Source: Microbacterium terregens (lineage in GTDB: Bacteria; Actinomycetota; Actinomycetes; Actinomycetales; Microbacteriaceae). From it: a stretch of DNA of 10,344 nt. The stretch covers positions 1 through 10,344 of the forward strand of contig NZ_BAAAWH010000007.1 in assembly GCF_039534975.1 (NCBI RefSeq), given 5' to 3'. The stretch's first letter is position 1; every line of letters begins with the position of its first letter. Below the pieces are notes generated by a model. The model was given only the letters and a program-made list of their open reading frames with translations, made no database searches and was not told the DNA's origin. Positions 1 through 7,662 of the stretch are shown here, piece after piece. The translations under genes and the position numbers were made by a program.

Positions 1-328
1 GAAGACCGAGACGATGTTCGCCTCATAGGGCTTGCCGGAGCGGGAGGCGGAGCGGGCCACGCAGTCGAGGACGACCGTGTCTCCCTCGGCCACGATCTGC
101 GAGGTCTCGATGGTGTAGGGGACGTCGGGGAGAGAACAGGTCCATCAGCGGCAGCATGAACTTGTTGAGGATCTCGTCCATGCCGACCCAGTTGCCGGCG
201 AGTGCGTGGTCGCCGGGGATGCGGAACTCGACGTCCTCCCAGAGGGTCGCCTGGATGGCTTCCGGGTTCCGCTCGTCGATGGCCTTGAGGTAGGCGAGGA
301 CAACGCTCTTCGCGTCGGTGGAGGTCAT
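1..328 (-). CDS. SnoaL-like / NTF2-fold protein (3' end outside window)
   Basis: Small alpha+beta-barrel protein of the NTF2/SnoaL superfamily, whose members act as polyketide cyclases, isomerases or small-molecule binders in the cytoplasm. The protein starts MTSTDAKSVVLAYLKAIDE at an ATG (328) preceded by GGGAG. It continues through an EDVEFRIPGDHALAG stretch and VGMDEIL, the usual pocket-forming first half of the fold. The frame breaks near 131-137; removing one base restores SPDVPYTIETSQIVAEGD and then VVLDCVARSASRSGKPYEAN, the C-terminal sheet. About 109 residues are visible and the end lies beyond position 1. The core resembles the other NTF2 gene at 2766-3229 (DVxFxxPGxHxxxG), so the two look like paralogues. 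It is separated from the upstream leftward operon by a gap and a hairpin and so may have its own promoter. The exact reaction cannot be told from sequence. Confidence 0.8.
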
Positions 329-794
329 GACTGCTCCCGGTGGTGGGGGTGGTTGATGACGGTGGCCCGCTTCGGCGGTGGGACGGGGCCGGTGGTTCCG
401 GTGCGCCGTGCGCACCGGAGCGGGCCGCGGGCCGGACGCGATCGGCACGGTCCGAGGTGATCGGACCGGGGGTTCGGGTGGGCGTCGCGGGATGCCGTCG
501 CGGAAAGGGAGTCGCACGTCGGGCCGATGAGGCCCGGCCCTGCGGACGCTACACGGGTTCGGCCCCGCGCGCGACCGGCGTCGTGGGCGCTTGACGCCCT
601 TTTGTGGGAACGGGTAGTTGCCGAGCAGTGGACGGGTTGAGACGGCGCAGTGGGAACGGTGGGTGGAGGGCGGGACGGTCCCGACGGCGGGCGGCGCCTC
701 CCGGGGTGGGAAGGCGCCGCTCCCGGCCTGCACCGCCCTCCCGGCCGCGCCGTCCGCCGGCGAGGTCCGCCGCGTCAGCGGGAAGCGGGCCGTC
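329..794. other. Non-coding gap between NTF2 gene and luciferase-like gene
   Basis: This 466-bp GC-rich stretch holds no convincing gene. Open frames exist on both strands but are rich in Arg, Pro and Gly with no recognisable motif, as expected for shadow frames at this GC content. It contains the hairpin at 688-722. The part nearest 328 should hold the leftward promoter of the NTF2 gene, but I see no clear -35/-10 pair there. Confidence 0.5.
688..722 (-). terminator. Hairpin terminator candidate after luciferase-like gene
   Basis: A perfect 9-bp inverted repeat, GCGGCGCCT (691-699) with AGGCGCCGC (712-720), can be lengthened inward by three C-G pairs past a bulged A and outward by a G-T and a G-C pair. 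The loop is about 5 nt. It lies about 70 bp beyond the stop of the leftward luciferase-like gene. There is no U tract, which is common for actinomycete terminators. It could separate the five-gene leftward operon from the NTF2 gene at the window edge. Confidence 0.5.
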
Positions 795-1877
795 TCAGCC
801 GGCGGTGGGCGAGGTGTCGCGGAAGTGCGGGATGACCTGCTCGGCGAAGAGCCGCAATGCTGCGCGCGGACTCCTCGTGGGTGGGGTTGCCGGAGATCAC
901 CTGCAGGCTGATGGTGATGTCCCCGAACCACTCACGGATCGTCCGGAGCCGTTCGACGACCTCCTCCGGGGTGCCGACCAGCACCTTGTTCCTCGGCCAG
1001 CGCCCGGTCGAAGTCCGCCCGGGCGATGTTCTCCACGACCTTCTCGTAGCCCGCGTACCCCTCGCTGCGCCGCTCCCCCCACGCGGCCACCGCGTCCCGC
1101 ATCACCGCGTTGCTGCGCCGGGAGTACTCCTTGCCCTTGGCCCTGGCCTCGGCGGGGTCCTCGCTGAGGTAGCAGTTGTAGCTCATGTGGACCTCGCCCT
1201 GGCCGGGGTGGCCCGCGTCGGCCCACGCCTTGCGGTAGAGGCCGAGCATGTCCTGCACGACCTCGCGCTTGGAGATCGAGGGGACCATCATCAGGCCGTG
1301 GCCGTCACGGCCGGCCTGCTCGCAGGAGGACGGGGTCTTCGCCGTGGCCACCAGGATCGGCGGGTGGCGGGCGCTGGTAGGGCCGCGGCCAGCAGGGTGA
1401 CCGGGCCGAAGGAGTGGAAGGTGCCGTCCCAGACGACGTCCTCCTCGCTCCACAGCCTCTGGCAGGCCTTCAGGCCTCGTCGAACCGTTGCCCTGCTCTC
1501 GTCCATGTCGATGCCGAAGGCGTCGAACTCGTCGGGCAGGAAGGCGCGTCCGAAGCCGACCTGGAGCCGGCCGGCGGGAGATGTTGTCGAGCATGGCCAG
1601 CTTGCCGGCCAGTTTCAGCGGATGCGTGGAACGCGGGGATGACCGCGCCGGTCACCAGCTTGATGCGGCTCGTGCGGGCCGCGGCGGCGGTCAGGAAAAG
1701 TGACCGGGTCCGGGCTGTAGCCGCCGTACTTGAAGAAAGTAGTGCTCGACGGTTTTGACGTGGTCGAACCCGAGCTGCTCGGCGAGTTCGACCAGGCTCA
1801 GACTCTCCTCGAAGTAGTCCGCCGCGTCCTTGTCGTCCGGCCCGACGGTGGGAAAAGAAGTTGATGCCGAATTGCAT
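795..1877 (-). CDS. LLM-class flavin-dependent oxidoreductase (luciferase-like monooxygenase)
   Basis: TIM-barrel oxidoreductase of the bacterial luciferase superfamily, which uses FMN or F420. In clusters it typically hydroxylates or performs Baeyer-Villiger-type oxidation of an intermediate. ATG start at 1877 (MQFGINFF) with AAGGGAG upstream. Landmarks recovered across frames, N to [160 protein letters not shown], and a tail ending DTSPTAG then TGA (795-797). The length, about 360 residues, is right for the family. At least ten single-base indels break it (for example near 862, 988, 1376, 1392, 1472, 1488, 1577, 1633, 1697, 1738 and 1853). Last gene of the leftward operon, 44 bp after the SDR. 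Family assignment is very secure; cofactor and substrate are not known. Confidence 0.92.
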
Positions 1878-1921
1878 GCTGGCTCCCTTGTGCTGGCAGT
1901 CGAGGGGCGGTCGGGGGGCGG

Positions 1922-2694
1922 TCAGAAGACGACGCTCGCGCCGCCGTCCACGGGCAGGACGAGGCCGGTGGCGAACGACGCCTCGGGGCGGGCCAGGGCG
2001 ACCATCCACCAGGCCACCTCCTCCGGCCGGCCCACACGCCCCAGCGGCACCCGGTTGCGCTGCCGTGCGCGCAGTCGCGCGATGCCCTCGGGGGTCGAGC
2101 CCGGCGTGCTCCGCGAATCGGCGTGTCGACCGGCCCGGGGGCGATGCCCGCGACCTGATGCCTTTGGGGGCGAGCTCCAGTGCCCAGGTGCGGGTGAGGA
2201 AGTCGAGGGCGGCCTTGGTGGCTCCGTAGACGGAGTGGCCGGGCCAGCCACGCTGGTTGCGGCCGTGGTGACGTTGATGACGAGACCCTTGGAGGCCTCC
2301 AGGAGAGGCAGCGCCTCCTGGGTGAGGAACAGCGGGGCGAGCAGGTTCGTGGCGACCTGGCCGCGGGTGTTCTCGGGGTCGATGCGGCCCAGGGGCGCGG
2401 GACTCCATCGTGACGGCGTTGTTGACCAGGACGTCGATGCGCCGAGTTTCGCGCTCGGCCCGCCGCCACCACGGGCGCGCGGTGTGCGCGGATCCGAGAG
2501 GTCGGCGCCCGAAGGGGTGGATGCCGGTGTGGCCCTGGGCGGTCTGGGCGAGTACCGCGGTCCTGCGGCCCGACCACGAGGACACGGGCACCTTCGGCGG
2601 CGAAGGCGTGCGCGGCCGCCCGGCCGATTCCCGTACCGCCCCCGGTGATCACCACTGTCCGGCCCTGGAGCAGGCCCTGTGCTGGCTGAGTCAT
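1922..2694 (-). CDS. SDR-family NAD(P)-dependent oxidoreductase (FabG-like)
   Basis: Classical short-chain dehydrogenase/reductase, probably a ketoreductase or alcohol dehydrogenase acting on the cluster's product. ATG at 2694 with GAGGAAG upstream. Protein begins [19 protein letters not shown], with the cofactor motif TGGGTGIG at residues 17-24. An Arg after strand beta-2 (VLVVGR) hints at NADPH. Further along come [34 protein letters not shown], the catalytic [50 protein letters not shown] and the end [11 protein letters not shown] then TGA (1922-1924). The size, about 257 residues, is normal. The position usually held by the catalytic Ser appears to be Thr (VTT), with a frame change close by. 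Several indels are evident (near 2097, 2118, 2147, 2245, 2393, 2461, 2508 and 2570). Fourth gene of the leftward operon, 71 bp after the NTF2 gene. Confidence 0.92.
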
Positions 2695-2765
2695 GGCTGC
2701 ACTTCCTCGCTGGGATGTGCGGGCCGTGCCGGGGGCGTGTTCCCGCGCAACGGCCCTCGCGCGTG

Positions 2766-3229
2766 TCAGTACTCGTAGCGCTCGCCGGTCGGCGCCGACC
2801 GGTGACCACCACAGGTTGCCCTGGGTGACACCGTCGGCGAACAGGGCGCTGCGGCCCTCGACGATCCGGCCGTCCGTCCCAGCGCAGCATGTGCACGCCC
2901 TCGACCTGCAGCCGTTCGTACGGGGAGGTGGTGCCCTCCTTGGCGTGCTCGCGGTACCCGTCGAGGCGGTAGACGTCGATCGAGGACGCGGCCTCCTGGT
3001 CGATGAGGACGTTTGAGGGTCTCGGAGGAGATGCGGCCGCCCGTGGCGGCCATCAGCTTGCCCATCTTCGCCAGGTAGTCGTCCAGGCCGACGAACCAGC
3101 CCGGAGAACTGGTGGTTGCCCGGCATCTGGAAGCGGACGTCCGGCGACCAGTACTGGAGGATCTGCTCGCGGTCCCCGTCACCAGTGACGCGTACCCGCG
3201 GCCACCCGTTCGCGTGTCAGCTCGGTCAT
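2766..3229 (-). CDS. SnoaL-like / NTF2-fold protein
   Basis: NTF2-superfamily protein of about 150 residues, in the family that includes SnoaL polyketide cyclases and ketosteroid isomerase. ATG at 3229 (MTELTRERVAAG) with AAGAAGG upstream. Rebuilt sequence: YASLVTG, DREQILQYWSPDVRFQMPGN, HQFSGWFVGLDDYLAKMGKL, AATGGRISSETL, NVLIDQEAASSIDVYRLDGY, EHAKEGTTSPYERLQVEGVH, GRIVEGRSALFADGVTQGN, LWWSPVGAD, ending GERYEY then TGA (2766-2768). Frame changes fall near 3200, 3186, 3107, 3013, 2875 and 2785. Its core matches the gene at the left window edge. It sits between a second NTF2-fold gene (39 bp upstream) and the SDR, so it is co-transcribed with cyclisation and oxidation genes. A role in ring closure or in binding an intermediate is likely but inferred. 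No catalytic residues can be assigned with certainty. Confidence 0.85.
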
Positions 3230-3268
3230 GCTCACAACCTTCTTTTCCCTCGTTCGATGCCGGCCGGA

Positions 3269-3711
3269 TCAGGTGCCGTCGTGGGTGATGAGGCGGTGCT
3301 TGACCCGCCACTGGCCGTCCTGGAGGACCAGGACGTCCTCGCCGACGGTGCTGAGATAGGTGGTGGCCCGGCCGCCCCGGGGCGTCTCGAAGACCATGGC
3401 GTAGTAGCGGGTCAGGACGGTGTCGGTGTCCTGCCGCTCCGCGGCGACCATGCCGACCAGTGCCGCCGCTGCACGTCGCGTCCGGCCAGCCGGGTCCATG
3501 CCCGCGCGCATCCGCTCGGCGATGACGGCGCGGCCCGTCCAGGGCTCCGGCTTGACGTTCTGCGCGAAAGACACCGTCCTCGGTGAAGCCGTCCGCCCAT
3601 TCCTCGGCCGCCCGCTCGTCGAGGAGCTGCATCTGACGGGCGTAGAACTGCGTGATCAGGGCGTACGTCCTCACCGTCGACCGGGTTGTCGGTCTTGAAG
3701 GGTCCGGACAC
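3269..3711 (-). CDS. SnoaL-like protein (SnoaL_4-type NTF2 fold)
   Basis: A second, more divergent NTF2-fold protein (about 147 residues) of the kind found beside aromatic polyketide hydroxylases. I choose the GTG at 3711 (MSGPFKTDNPVDGED), which has GGGGAGG 9 nt upstream. Then come YALITQFYARQMQLLDERAA, EEWADGFTEDGVFAQNVKPE, PWTGRAVIAERMRAGM, VGMVAAERQDTDTVLTRYY, AMVFETPRGGRATTYLST, VGEDVLVLQDGQWRVKHRLI and THDGT then TGA (3269-3271). Extra bases sit near 3667 and 3570. A pair of offsetting indels between about 3460 and 3492 hides a segment reading GRDVQRRHW in the neighbouring frame; RRHW fits the family better than the Arg/Ala run of the main frame. The gene begins 4 bp after the ABM stop, so the two are translationally close. 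The function is probably cyclase-like or accessory to a monooxygenase. Confidence 0.85.
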
Positions 3712-3715
3712 CGGA

Positions 3716-4014
3716 TCAGGCCTCCCCGACGCCGGACTCGACCAGGTCCGACAGGTGCGGCTCTCCCTTGATGACCGTGCCCAGCGCCTTCAGGCGGTTG
3801 CGGAACTCCGGCTCCTTCAGGGCCTGTTCGAAGGACGCCTGGTCCTCCCACTCCGCGACGTTGAAGTACACGGAGGGGTCGTTCTGCGAACGGACGAGCT
3901 GGTAGCGGATGAGGCCGGGACGGGTGCGCATGAACTCGGGCGACATGGGCGTAGACGCGTTCCAGGTCCCTCGGCCGCTCCGGTGAGTGTCAGCTTGTTG
4001 ACGAAGACGACCAA
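3716..4014 (-). CDS. Antibiotic biosynthesis monooxygenase (ABM) domain protein
   Basis: Small dimeric ferredoxin-like-fold protein of the ABM family, about 99 residues. Relatives such as ActVA-Orf6 oxidise polycyclic phenols to quinones without a cofactor, while others are cyclases or degradative enzymes. The start is read as TTG at 4014 ([16 protein letters not shown]), 7 nt after AGGAG (4022-4026). No ATG or GTG fits as well. Removing an extra C near 3967 and another near 3943 gives [20 protein letters not shown], then [40 protein letters not shown] and [19 protein letters not shown], ending at TGA (3716-3718). [18 protein letters not shown] is a hallmark of the family. It is the first gene of the leftward operon, facing the FAD hydroxylase across a shared control region. 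The family is secure; the choice between oxygenase and cyclase is open. Confidence 0.9.
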
Positions 4015-4242
4015 CGGACGACTCCTGTGTCTCGAAGGGTGACGGCGGCGCTCGCGCGGACCGCCCCTGCCACCTTCGACGCCTCCGCTGGCGGCCGGTT
4101 GGGGCGGCGGTGGAGGAGGGCGCCGCCCCACCGGAACCCCACCGGACCTCCAACGGCCGGTCGCAGACTGGGCGCCCCGCCCCGCCGGTACTCCGACGGC
4201 GGCCCGGACGATCCCGACGACCCAAGCGACCAAGGAGTGGCC
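4015..4242. promoter_or_regulatory. Divergent intergenic control region (ABM operon / FAD hydroxylase)
   Basis: These 228 bp separate two divergent transcription units and must hold promoters for both. I see no textbook -35/-10 pair. Visible structure includes a 6-bp inverted repeat CCGCCG / CGGCGG (4182-4187 and 4197-4202, 9-nt loop) and a tandem repeat of CCCCACCGGA at 4126-4135 and 4137-4146. The ribosome sites at each edge are clear: AGGAG for the leftward gene and AAGGAG (4232-4237) for the rightward gene. Confidence 0.5.
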
Positions 4243-5877
4243 GTGTCGGACGAGCACGTACCCGTTCTCATCGTGGCGGCGGCCTCGCGGGCCCTCACCA
4301 CCGCGCTGTTCCTGGGCCTCCACGGCGTCCGGCCGCTGGTGGTGGAGAAACACCCGGGCACGTCGGTCATCATGAAGGCGCGCGACAGTACCCCCACACC
4401 ATGGAGGCGCTGCGGATCGGCGGCATCGCCGACCGGATCGCCGCCGCGGGGCCCGACGCCGGCACCGGCGAGTTCTACATGGTCGTGGCCGACAGCCTCG
4501 CCGGCCCCCGTCCTCAAGCGGATCATGACCGAGGGGCGAGATGGCGATGCGGCACGTCTCGCCCGAGAAACTGGGCGATGGCGGGTCAGGAGCGGACCGA
4601 GGTGATCCTGGCACGACCGGGCCGCGGAACTCGGCGCCGAGCTCCGCTTCGACACCGAGCTGGTCTCCCTCACCCAGTCCGCGGACGCGTCACCGCGGTA
4701 CTGAGGGACGTGCGCAACCGGCACGGAGCGGACGGTGACCGCCGACCACGTGGTGGGGGCCGACGGCGCGCCACAGCGCCGTGCGCCGGAAGCTGGGCAT
4801 CGCCATGCACGGCCGCGGGAACCTCGGTGAGATCTTCCGGGTCTTCTTCGACGCCGACCTGAGCGGACCGCTGCGGCAGCTGCCCGGCGTCGCGGAAGGC
4901 CGTAAGTTCGCGCTCTTCTGGCTCCAGCAGCCGGTGCCCGGCGTCTTCTACACCACGGACGTGCCGGGCCGTTACGGCTACGTGCTCGGCATGTCCCGCA
5001 ATCCGCCGGACTTCGCCGCCTTCACCGAGGAGCGGTGCGTGGAACTGGTCCCGTACGGGGCTGGGCCTGCCCGACCTGGCGATGAAGGTCGTCGAGACGG
5101 GGCGCACCGACATCGTCAGTGAGATCGCCGACCGGTTTTCAGCCGAGGGCCGCGTCCACCTGGTGGGCGAACGCGGCCAGGCTGGTGCCCGCACCGGGCG
5201 GCCTCGGCGGCAACACCGCGATCACCGACGGCTTCTACCTGGCGTGGAAGCTGGCGATGGTCGTCAAGGGGGAGGCCGGTCCCCGGATGCTCGACAGCCA
5301 CGACGCGGAACGCCGTCCGGTCTCGGAGATGATCGGGGAGCAGCAGCTGCGCAACACCGTGGAACGGCTCGCGGGCTACCTCGACGACGGTGCGCTCGCC
5401 GATCCGCTCCCGCCCGTGGTCCAGGCCTTCGGCTTACCGCTGCGCGAACGGCGCCGTGGTCCGCGAGCCCGACGACGCCGGGGAGCTGCTGGAGGGACCC
5501 CGCCGCCCCGACCGGCCCCGGCCCGGATCGCGGGCGCCCTACGTGGGTGCTGCCCGAGGGCTCACCGGCGGCGTCCACCACCGCCCTGTTCGGCAGGTCC
5601 TTCGTGCTGCTCACCGGGGAGGGCGCCGGTGACGCGTGGACGGGCCGCGGCCGCCGGGGCGGCCGGCCGGCTCGGCATCACCCTGCCGGTGCACCGGGCT
5701 CGCCGGTGCCGAGTGGGAGAAGAGCTACGGCGTGACCGGGCGGGTGCGGTGCTGGTGCGGCCCGACCGCTTCGTCGCCTGGCGCTCCAAGGGCCCGGCCG
5801 CGGACGCCGACGCCGCGCGGAAGGCGCTGGAGAGCGCCCTGCGCACCGTCCTGGACCGCCCCGGCCCGGTCCTCTAG
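4243..5877 (+). CDS. FAD-dependent aromatic monooxygenase (PheA/TfdB class)
   Basis: Class A flavoprotein hydroxylase like those that hydroxylate aromatic polyketides (RdmE/PgaE type), using FAD, NAD(P)H and O2. GTG start at 4243 ([11 protein letters not shown]) 5 nt after AAGGAG. The FAD GxGxxG motif is masked in the apparent frame (IVAAASRAL). Restoring a G near 4274 and removing a C near 4290 gives IVGGGLAGLTTALF at residues 10-23. Further motifs are [40 protein letters not shown], the DG motif [40 protein letters not shown], and the GD motif [19 protein letters not shown] with [14 protein letters not shown]. The C-terminal thioredoxin-like domain contains [38 protein letters not shown] and the end DRPGPVL then TAG. 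The length of about 540 residues is typical. More than a dozen indels interrupt it. It heads the rightward gene group. Confidence 0.93.
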
Positions 5878-5890
5878 CACCACACCCCCC

Positions 5891-5923
5891 GGGCCGGCCC
5901 CGCCCACCCTCACGGGCCGGCCC
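5891..5923. terminator. Twin 10-bp palindromes forming a long hairpin after the FAD hydroxylase gene
   Basis: GGGCCGGCCC occurs twice (5891-5900 and 5914-5923). Each copy is itself a perfect palindrome, so the two copies can also pair with each other as a 10-bp all-GC stem with a 13-nt loop. It starts 13 bp after the hydroxylase stop and lies before the next gene's ribosome site, so a terminator or attenuator between the two genes is the simplest reading. No U tract follows. A regulator binding two dyads is the alternative. Confidence 0.5.
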
Positions 5924-5924
5924 C

Positions 5925-5934
5925 TCGGTACCGA
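5925..5934. promoter_or_regulatory. 10-bp palindrome TCGGTACCGA upstream of NmrA-like gene
   Basis: A perfect dyad directly follows the twin palindromes and lies 42 bp before the NmrA-like start codon. A related half, TGTACCGG, lies at 6917-6924 upstream of the TetR gene. A shared TetR-family operator is possible but unproven; 6-bp matches of this sort also arise by chance in GC-rich DNA. Confidence 0.2.
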
Positions 5935-5975
5935 CGAGCCACCCCACACCTGTTCGGACGATGGAGGAGACGACG

Positions 5976-6851
5976 ATGATTCTGGTGACCGGAGCCACGG
6001 GAAACGTGGGCGGCAAGGTGCTGGCGCTGCTGCGCGCCGACGGGCACAAGGTGCGGGCGCTCACCCGCGACCCGGGCCGGGCGGCGTTCGACGGGGGAGC
6101 GGACCTGGAGGTGGTCGCGGCCGACCTGGGGCGCCCGGAGACGCTGGCGCCCGCGCGCTGGACGGGGTGCAGAAGGTCTTCCTGATGTCGCTCGGCGCGA
6201 AACAAGGCGACGCACGAACGCGCATCTGGTGGCCGCCGCGCGCGAGGCGGGCGTCGAGCACATCGTGCAGCTGTCCACCCTCGGGGTGGAGATGGCCGAG
6301 GACGCGGAGAGCAACCCGCTGGGCCACTGGCACCGTGTCGCCGAGGAGGCACTGCGGGACTCCGGGATCGCCTGGACGATCCTGAGGCCGAACGGCTTCA
6401 TGAGCATGAACCTCGGCTGGGCCGAGTCGATCAAGGCCCGAGGGAGTGGCCCGCGGGCCGCTCGCGGACGTACCGGAGGCGATCGTGGACCCGCGTGACA
6501 TCGCCGAGGTGGCGGTGCGGGCGCCTCACCGGGGAAGGGCACCGGGGCCAGGTGTACGACTGACGGGACCGCAGGCGCTCACGGCCCGTGAGCAGCTCGC
6601 CGTGTCGGGTCGCTGCTGGGCCGTGACCTGCGCTTCGAGACGGTTGCCGCTCTCCGTGCAGCGGGAGATGATGCTGCGCCACTTCTCCGAGGAGACCGTG
6701 AACGGGTGATCAGGACGCTGCAGGAGGCGATCGAGCACGGCAGCGAGCTGCACGGCCGGCTGTCGCCCGACGTGCGCCGCGTCCCTCGGCCGGGAGCCCC
6801 GGTCCTTCGCCGCCTGGGCCCCACGACCACCTGCACCTGTACCGTCCCTGA
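5976..6851 (+). CDS. NmrA-like NAD(P)-binding protein (atypical SDR)
   Basis: Extended/atypical short-chain dehydrogenase of the NmrA/isoflavone-reductase group; members reduce quinones or enones or act as redox sensors. ATG at 5976 with GGAGGA (5963-5968) upstream; the earlier in-frame ATG at 5961 lacks a ribosome site. MILVTGATGNVGGKVLALL carries the GxxGxxG cofactor motif at residues 6-12. Then HKVRALTRDPGRAAF, LEVVAADLGRPETLAPAL, DGVQKVFLMSLGA, LVAAAREAGVEHIVQLSTLG, EEALRDSGIAWTILRPNGFM, AIVDPRDIAEVAVRAL, VYDLTGPQALTAREQLA and the end DHLHLYRP then TGA (6849-6851). About 290 residues, the usual size. Frame changes fall near 6158, 6205, 6443, 6522, 6563, 6600, 6708 and 6783. It is 98 bp downstream of the FAD hydroxylase, and the two could cooperate on the same aromatic substrate. 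The exact reaction is not determined. Confidence 0.9.
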
Positions 6852-6955
6852 CCGCCGCCCCGTCCCGGCCCGGGCGGCCCGCCCGCCGCCCGGGCCGGGA
6901 CGGAAGTGGCACACTCTGTACCGGACCACGGATCAGCGAACGACGAGGAGCTCCC
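6852..6955 (+). promoter_or_regulatory. Short intergenic region upstream of TetR gene
   Basis: A 104-bp gap. Its first half is very GC-rich; its second half is relatively AT-richer (ACACTCTGTACC near 6911) and likely holds the TetR promoter and perhaps its own operator, since TetR-family genes are often autoregulated. I see no convincing long dyad. GAGGAG at 6945-6950 is the ribosome site for the TetR gene. Confidence 0.35.
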
Positions 6956-7604
6956 ATGCCCGTGCCGGCCGACCCCGCAGGAGGCACTTCGCGGACGCGG
7001 GGGCGCGGGCATCGACCCGCGGGCGGCCCGGAGCAGGGCCGCAGCCCTCGCGGCGGCCCAGGAACTGCTCGTGGAGCAGGTGGTCCGCGGTCACCCATGT
7101 CGCCGTCGCGGCCCGCAGCGGGGTGGGCCGCACCACCCTGTACCGCCACTGGCCGGACTCCCCCTCCCTCATCTACGAGGCCATCGCCCAGCGCATCGCG
7201 AGCGCCCGCCCCGCGCGGACCGGTGTCCTCCGTGAGGACCTGGTCGGTCAGCTCCACGGACTGCGGTCCCTGCTGCACGACCCGGTGGGGGAACGGGGGC
7301 ATGCGGGTGGTCGTCGAGCGCGCCGGCGTGGACCCCACCTTCGCCAGGCTCAAGGAGTCGCTGTACCAGGCGGGCTCCGGAGGGTTCCGCGCGATCGTGG
7401 AGCGCGCGAAGGAGAGCGGCGAACTGCCCGGCGACCTGGACACCGAGCTGGCCATCGACCAGCTCGCGGGCCCCGCTGATGTTCCGCCGGCTGCTGGCGA
7501 GCGCCACCTTCGGCGAGGAGTACGTGCACGCCGTCGTCGACGCCTTCCTCGCGGCCAACGCGCCGTCCCGGTCCCGGGCGGCGGACGGCGGCGGCGAGAG
7601 CTGA
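6956..7604 (+). CDS. TetR-family transcriptional regulator
   Basis: Dimeric repressor with an N-terminal helix-turn-helix and a ligand-binding C-terminal domain. Such repressors in clusters usually sense the product or an intermediate and control export or biosynthesis. ATG at 6956 (MPVPADPAGGTSRTRGRG) follows GAGGAG by 5 nt. Rebuilt parts: IDPRAARSRAAALAAAQELL, then GWSAVTHVAVAARSGVGRTT and LYRHWPDSPSLIYEAIAQRI, which is the diagnostic TetR HTH with the recognition helix around TTLYRHW. The C-terminal part includes REDLVGQLHGLRSLLHDP, MRVVVERAGVDPTFARLKES, DTELAIDQLAGP and LMFRRLLASATFGEEYVHAV, ending GGGES then TGA. About 215 residues, normal for the family. Frame changes occur near 7010, 7080, 7292 and 7472. 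No transporter gene lies beside it in this window, so its target is more likely biosynthetic genes here or an exporter outside the window. Confidence 0.9.
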
Positions 7605-7632
7605 GGCGCCGCCCCCGACAGGGGTGTGCCGC

Positions 7633-7656
7633 CCCGGCCCCCGTCGGGGGAGCGGG
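7633..7656. terminator. Bipartite GC hairpin between convergent TetR and SARP genes
   Basis: CCCCC (7638-7642) pairs with GGGGG (7646-7650) across a 3-nt loop. Beyond a small internal loop, CCCG (7633-7636) pairs with CGGG (7653-7656). It lies in the 58-bp space between two converging stop codons, where a bidirectional terminator is expected. Confidence 0.5.
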
Positions 7657-7662
7657 CCGTGA

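Noticed and set aside
592..621. TTGACG with TAGTTG 18 bp later, promoter-like on the + strand
   Set aside because: The -10 is poor (no final T) and no rightward gene follows.
23..931. A 302-codon leftward frame running from the luciferase-like gene into the NTF2 gene
   Set aside because: It joins non-coding DNA with the true MTSTDAK start; only the part after 328 is the NTF2 gene, as the GGGAG ribosome site shows.
3817..4724. Long open frames antisense to the FAD hydroxylase and ABM genes
   Set aside because: They are low-complexity Arg/Pro/Ser/Gly translations without motifs; at this GC content antisense frames stay open by chance. The real genes on both strands here are well supported.
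5434..5436. TTA codon in the FAD hydroxylase suggesting bldA control
   Set aside because: It appears only in a shifted frame. Removing one extra T gives [15 protein letters not shown], which fits the family, and the TTA disappears.
6526..7455. A 309-codon leftward frame across the NmrA-like and TetR genes
   Set aside because: It is antisense to two genes with clear family motifs and shows no recognisable domain.
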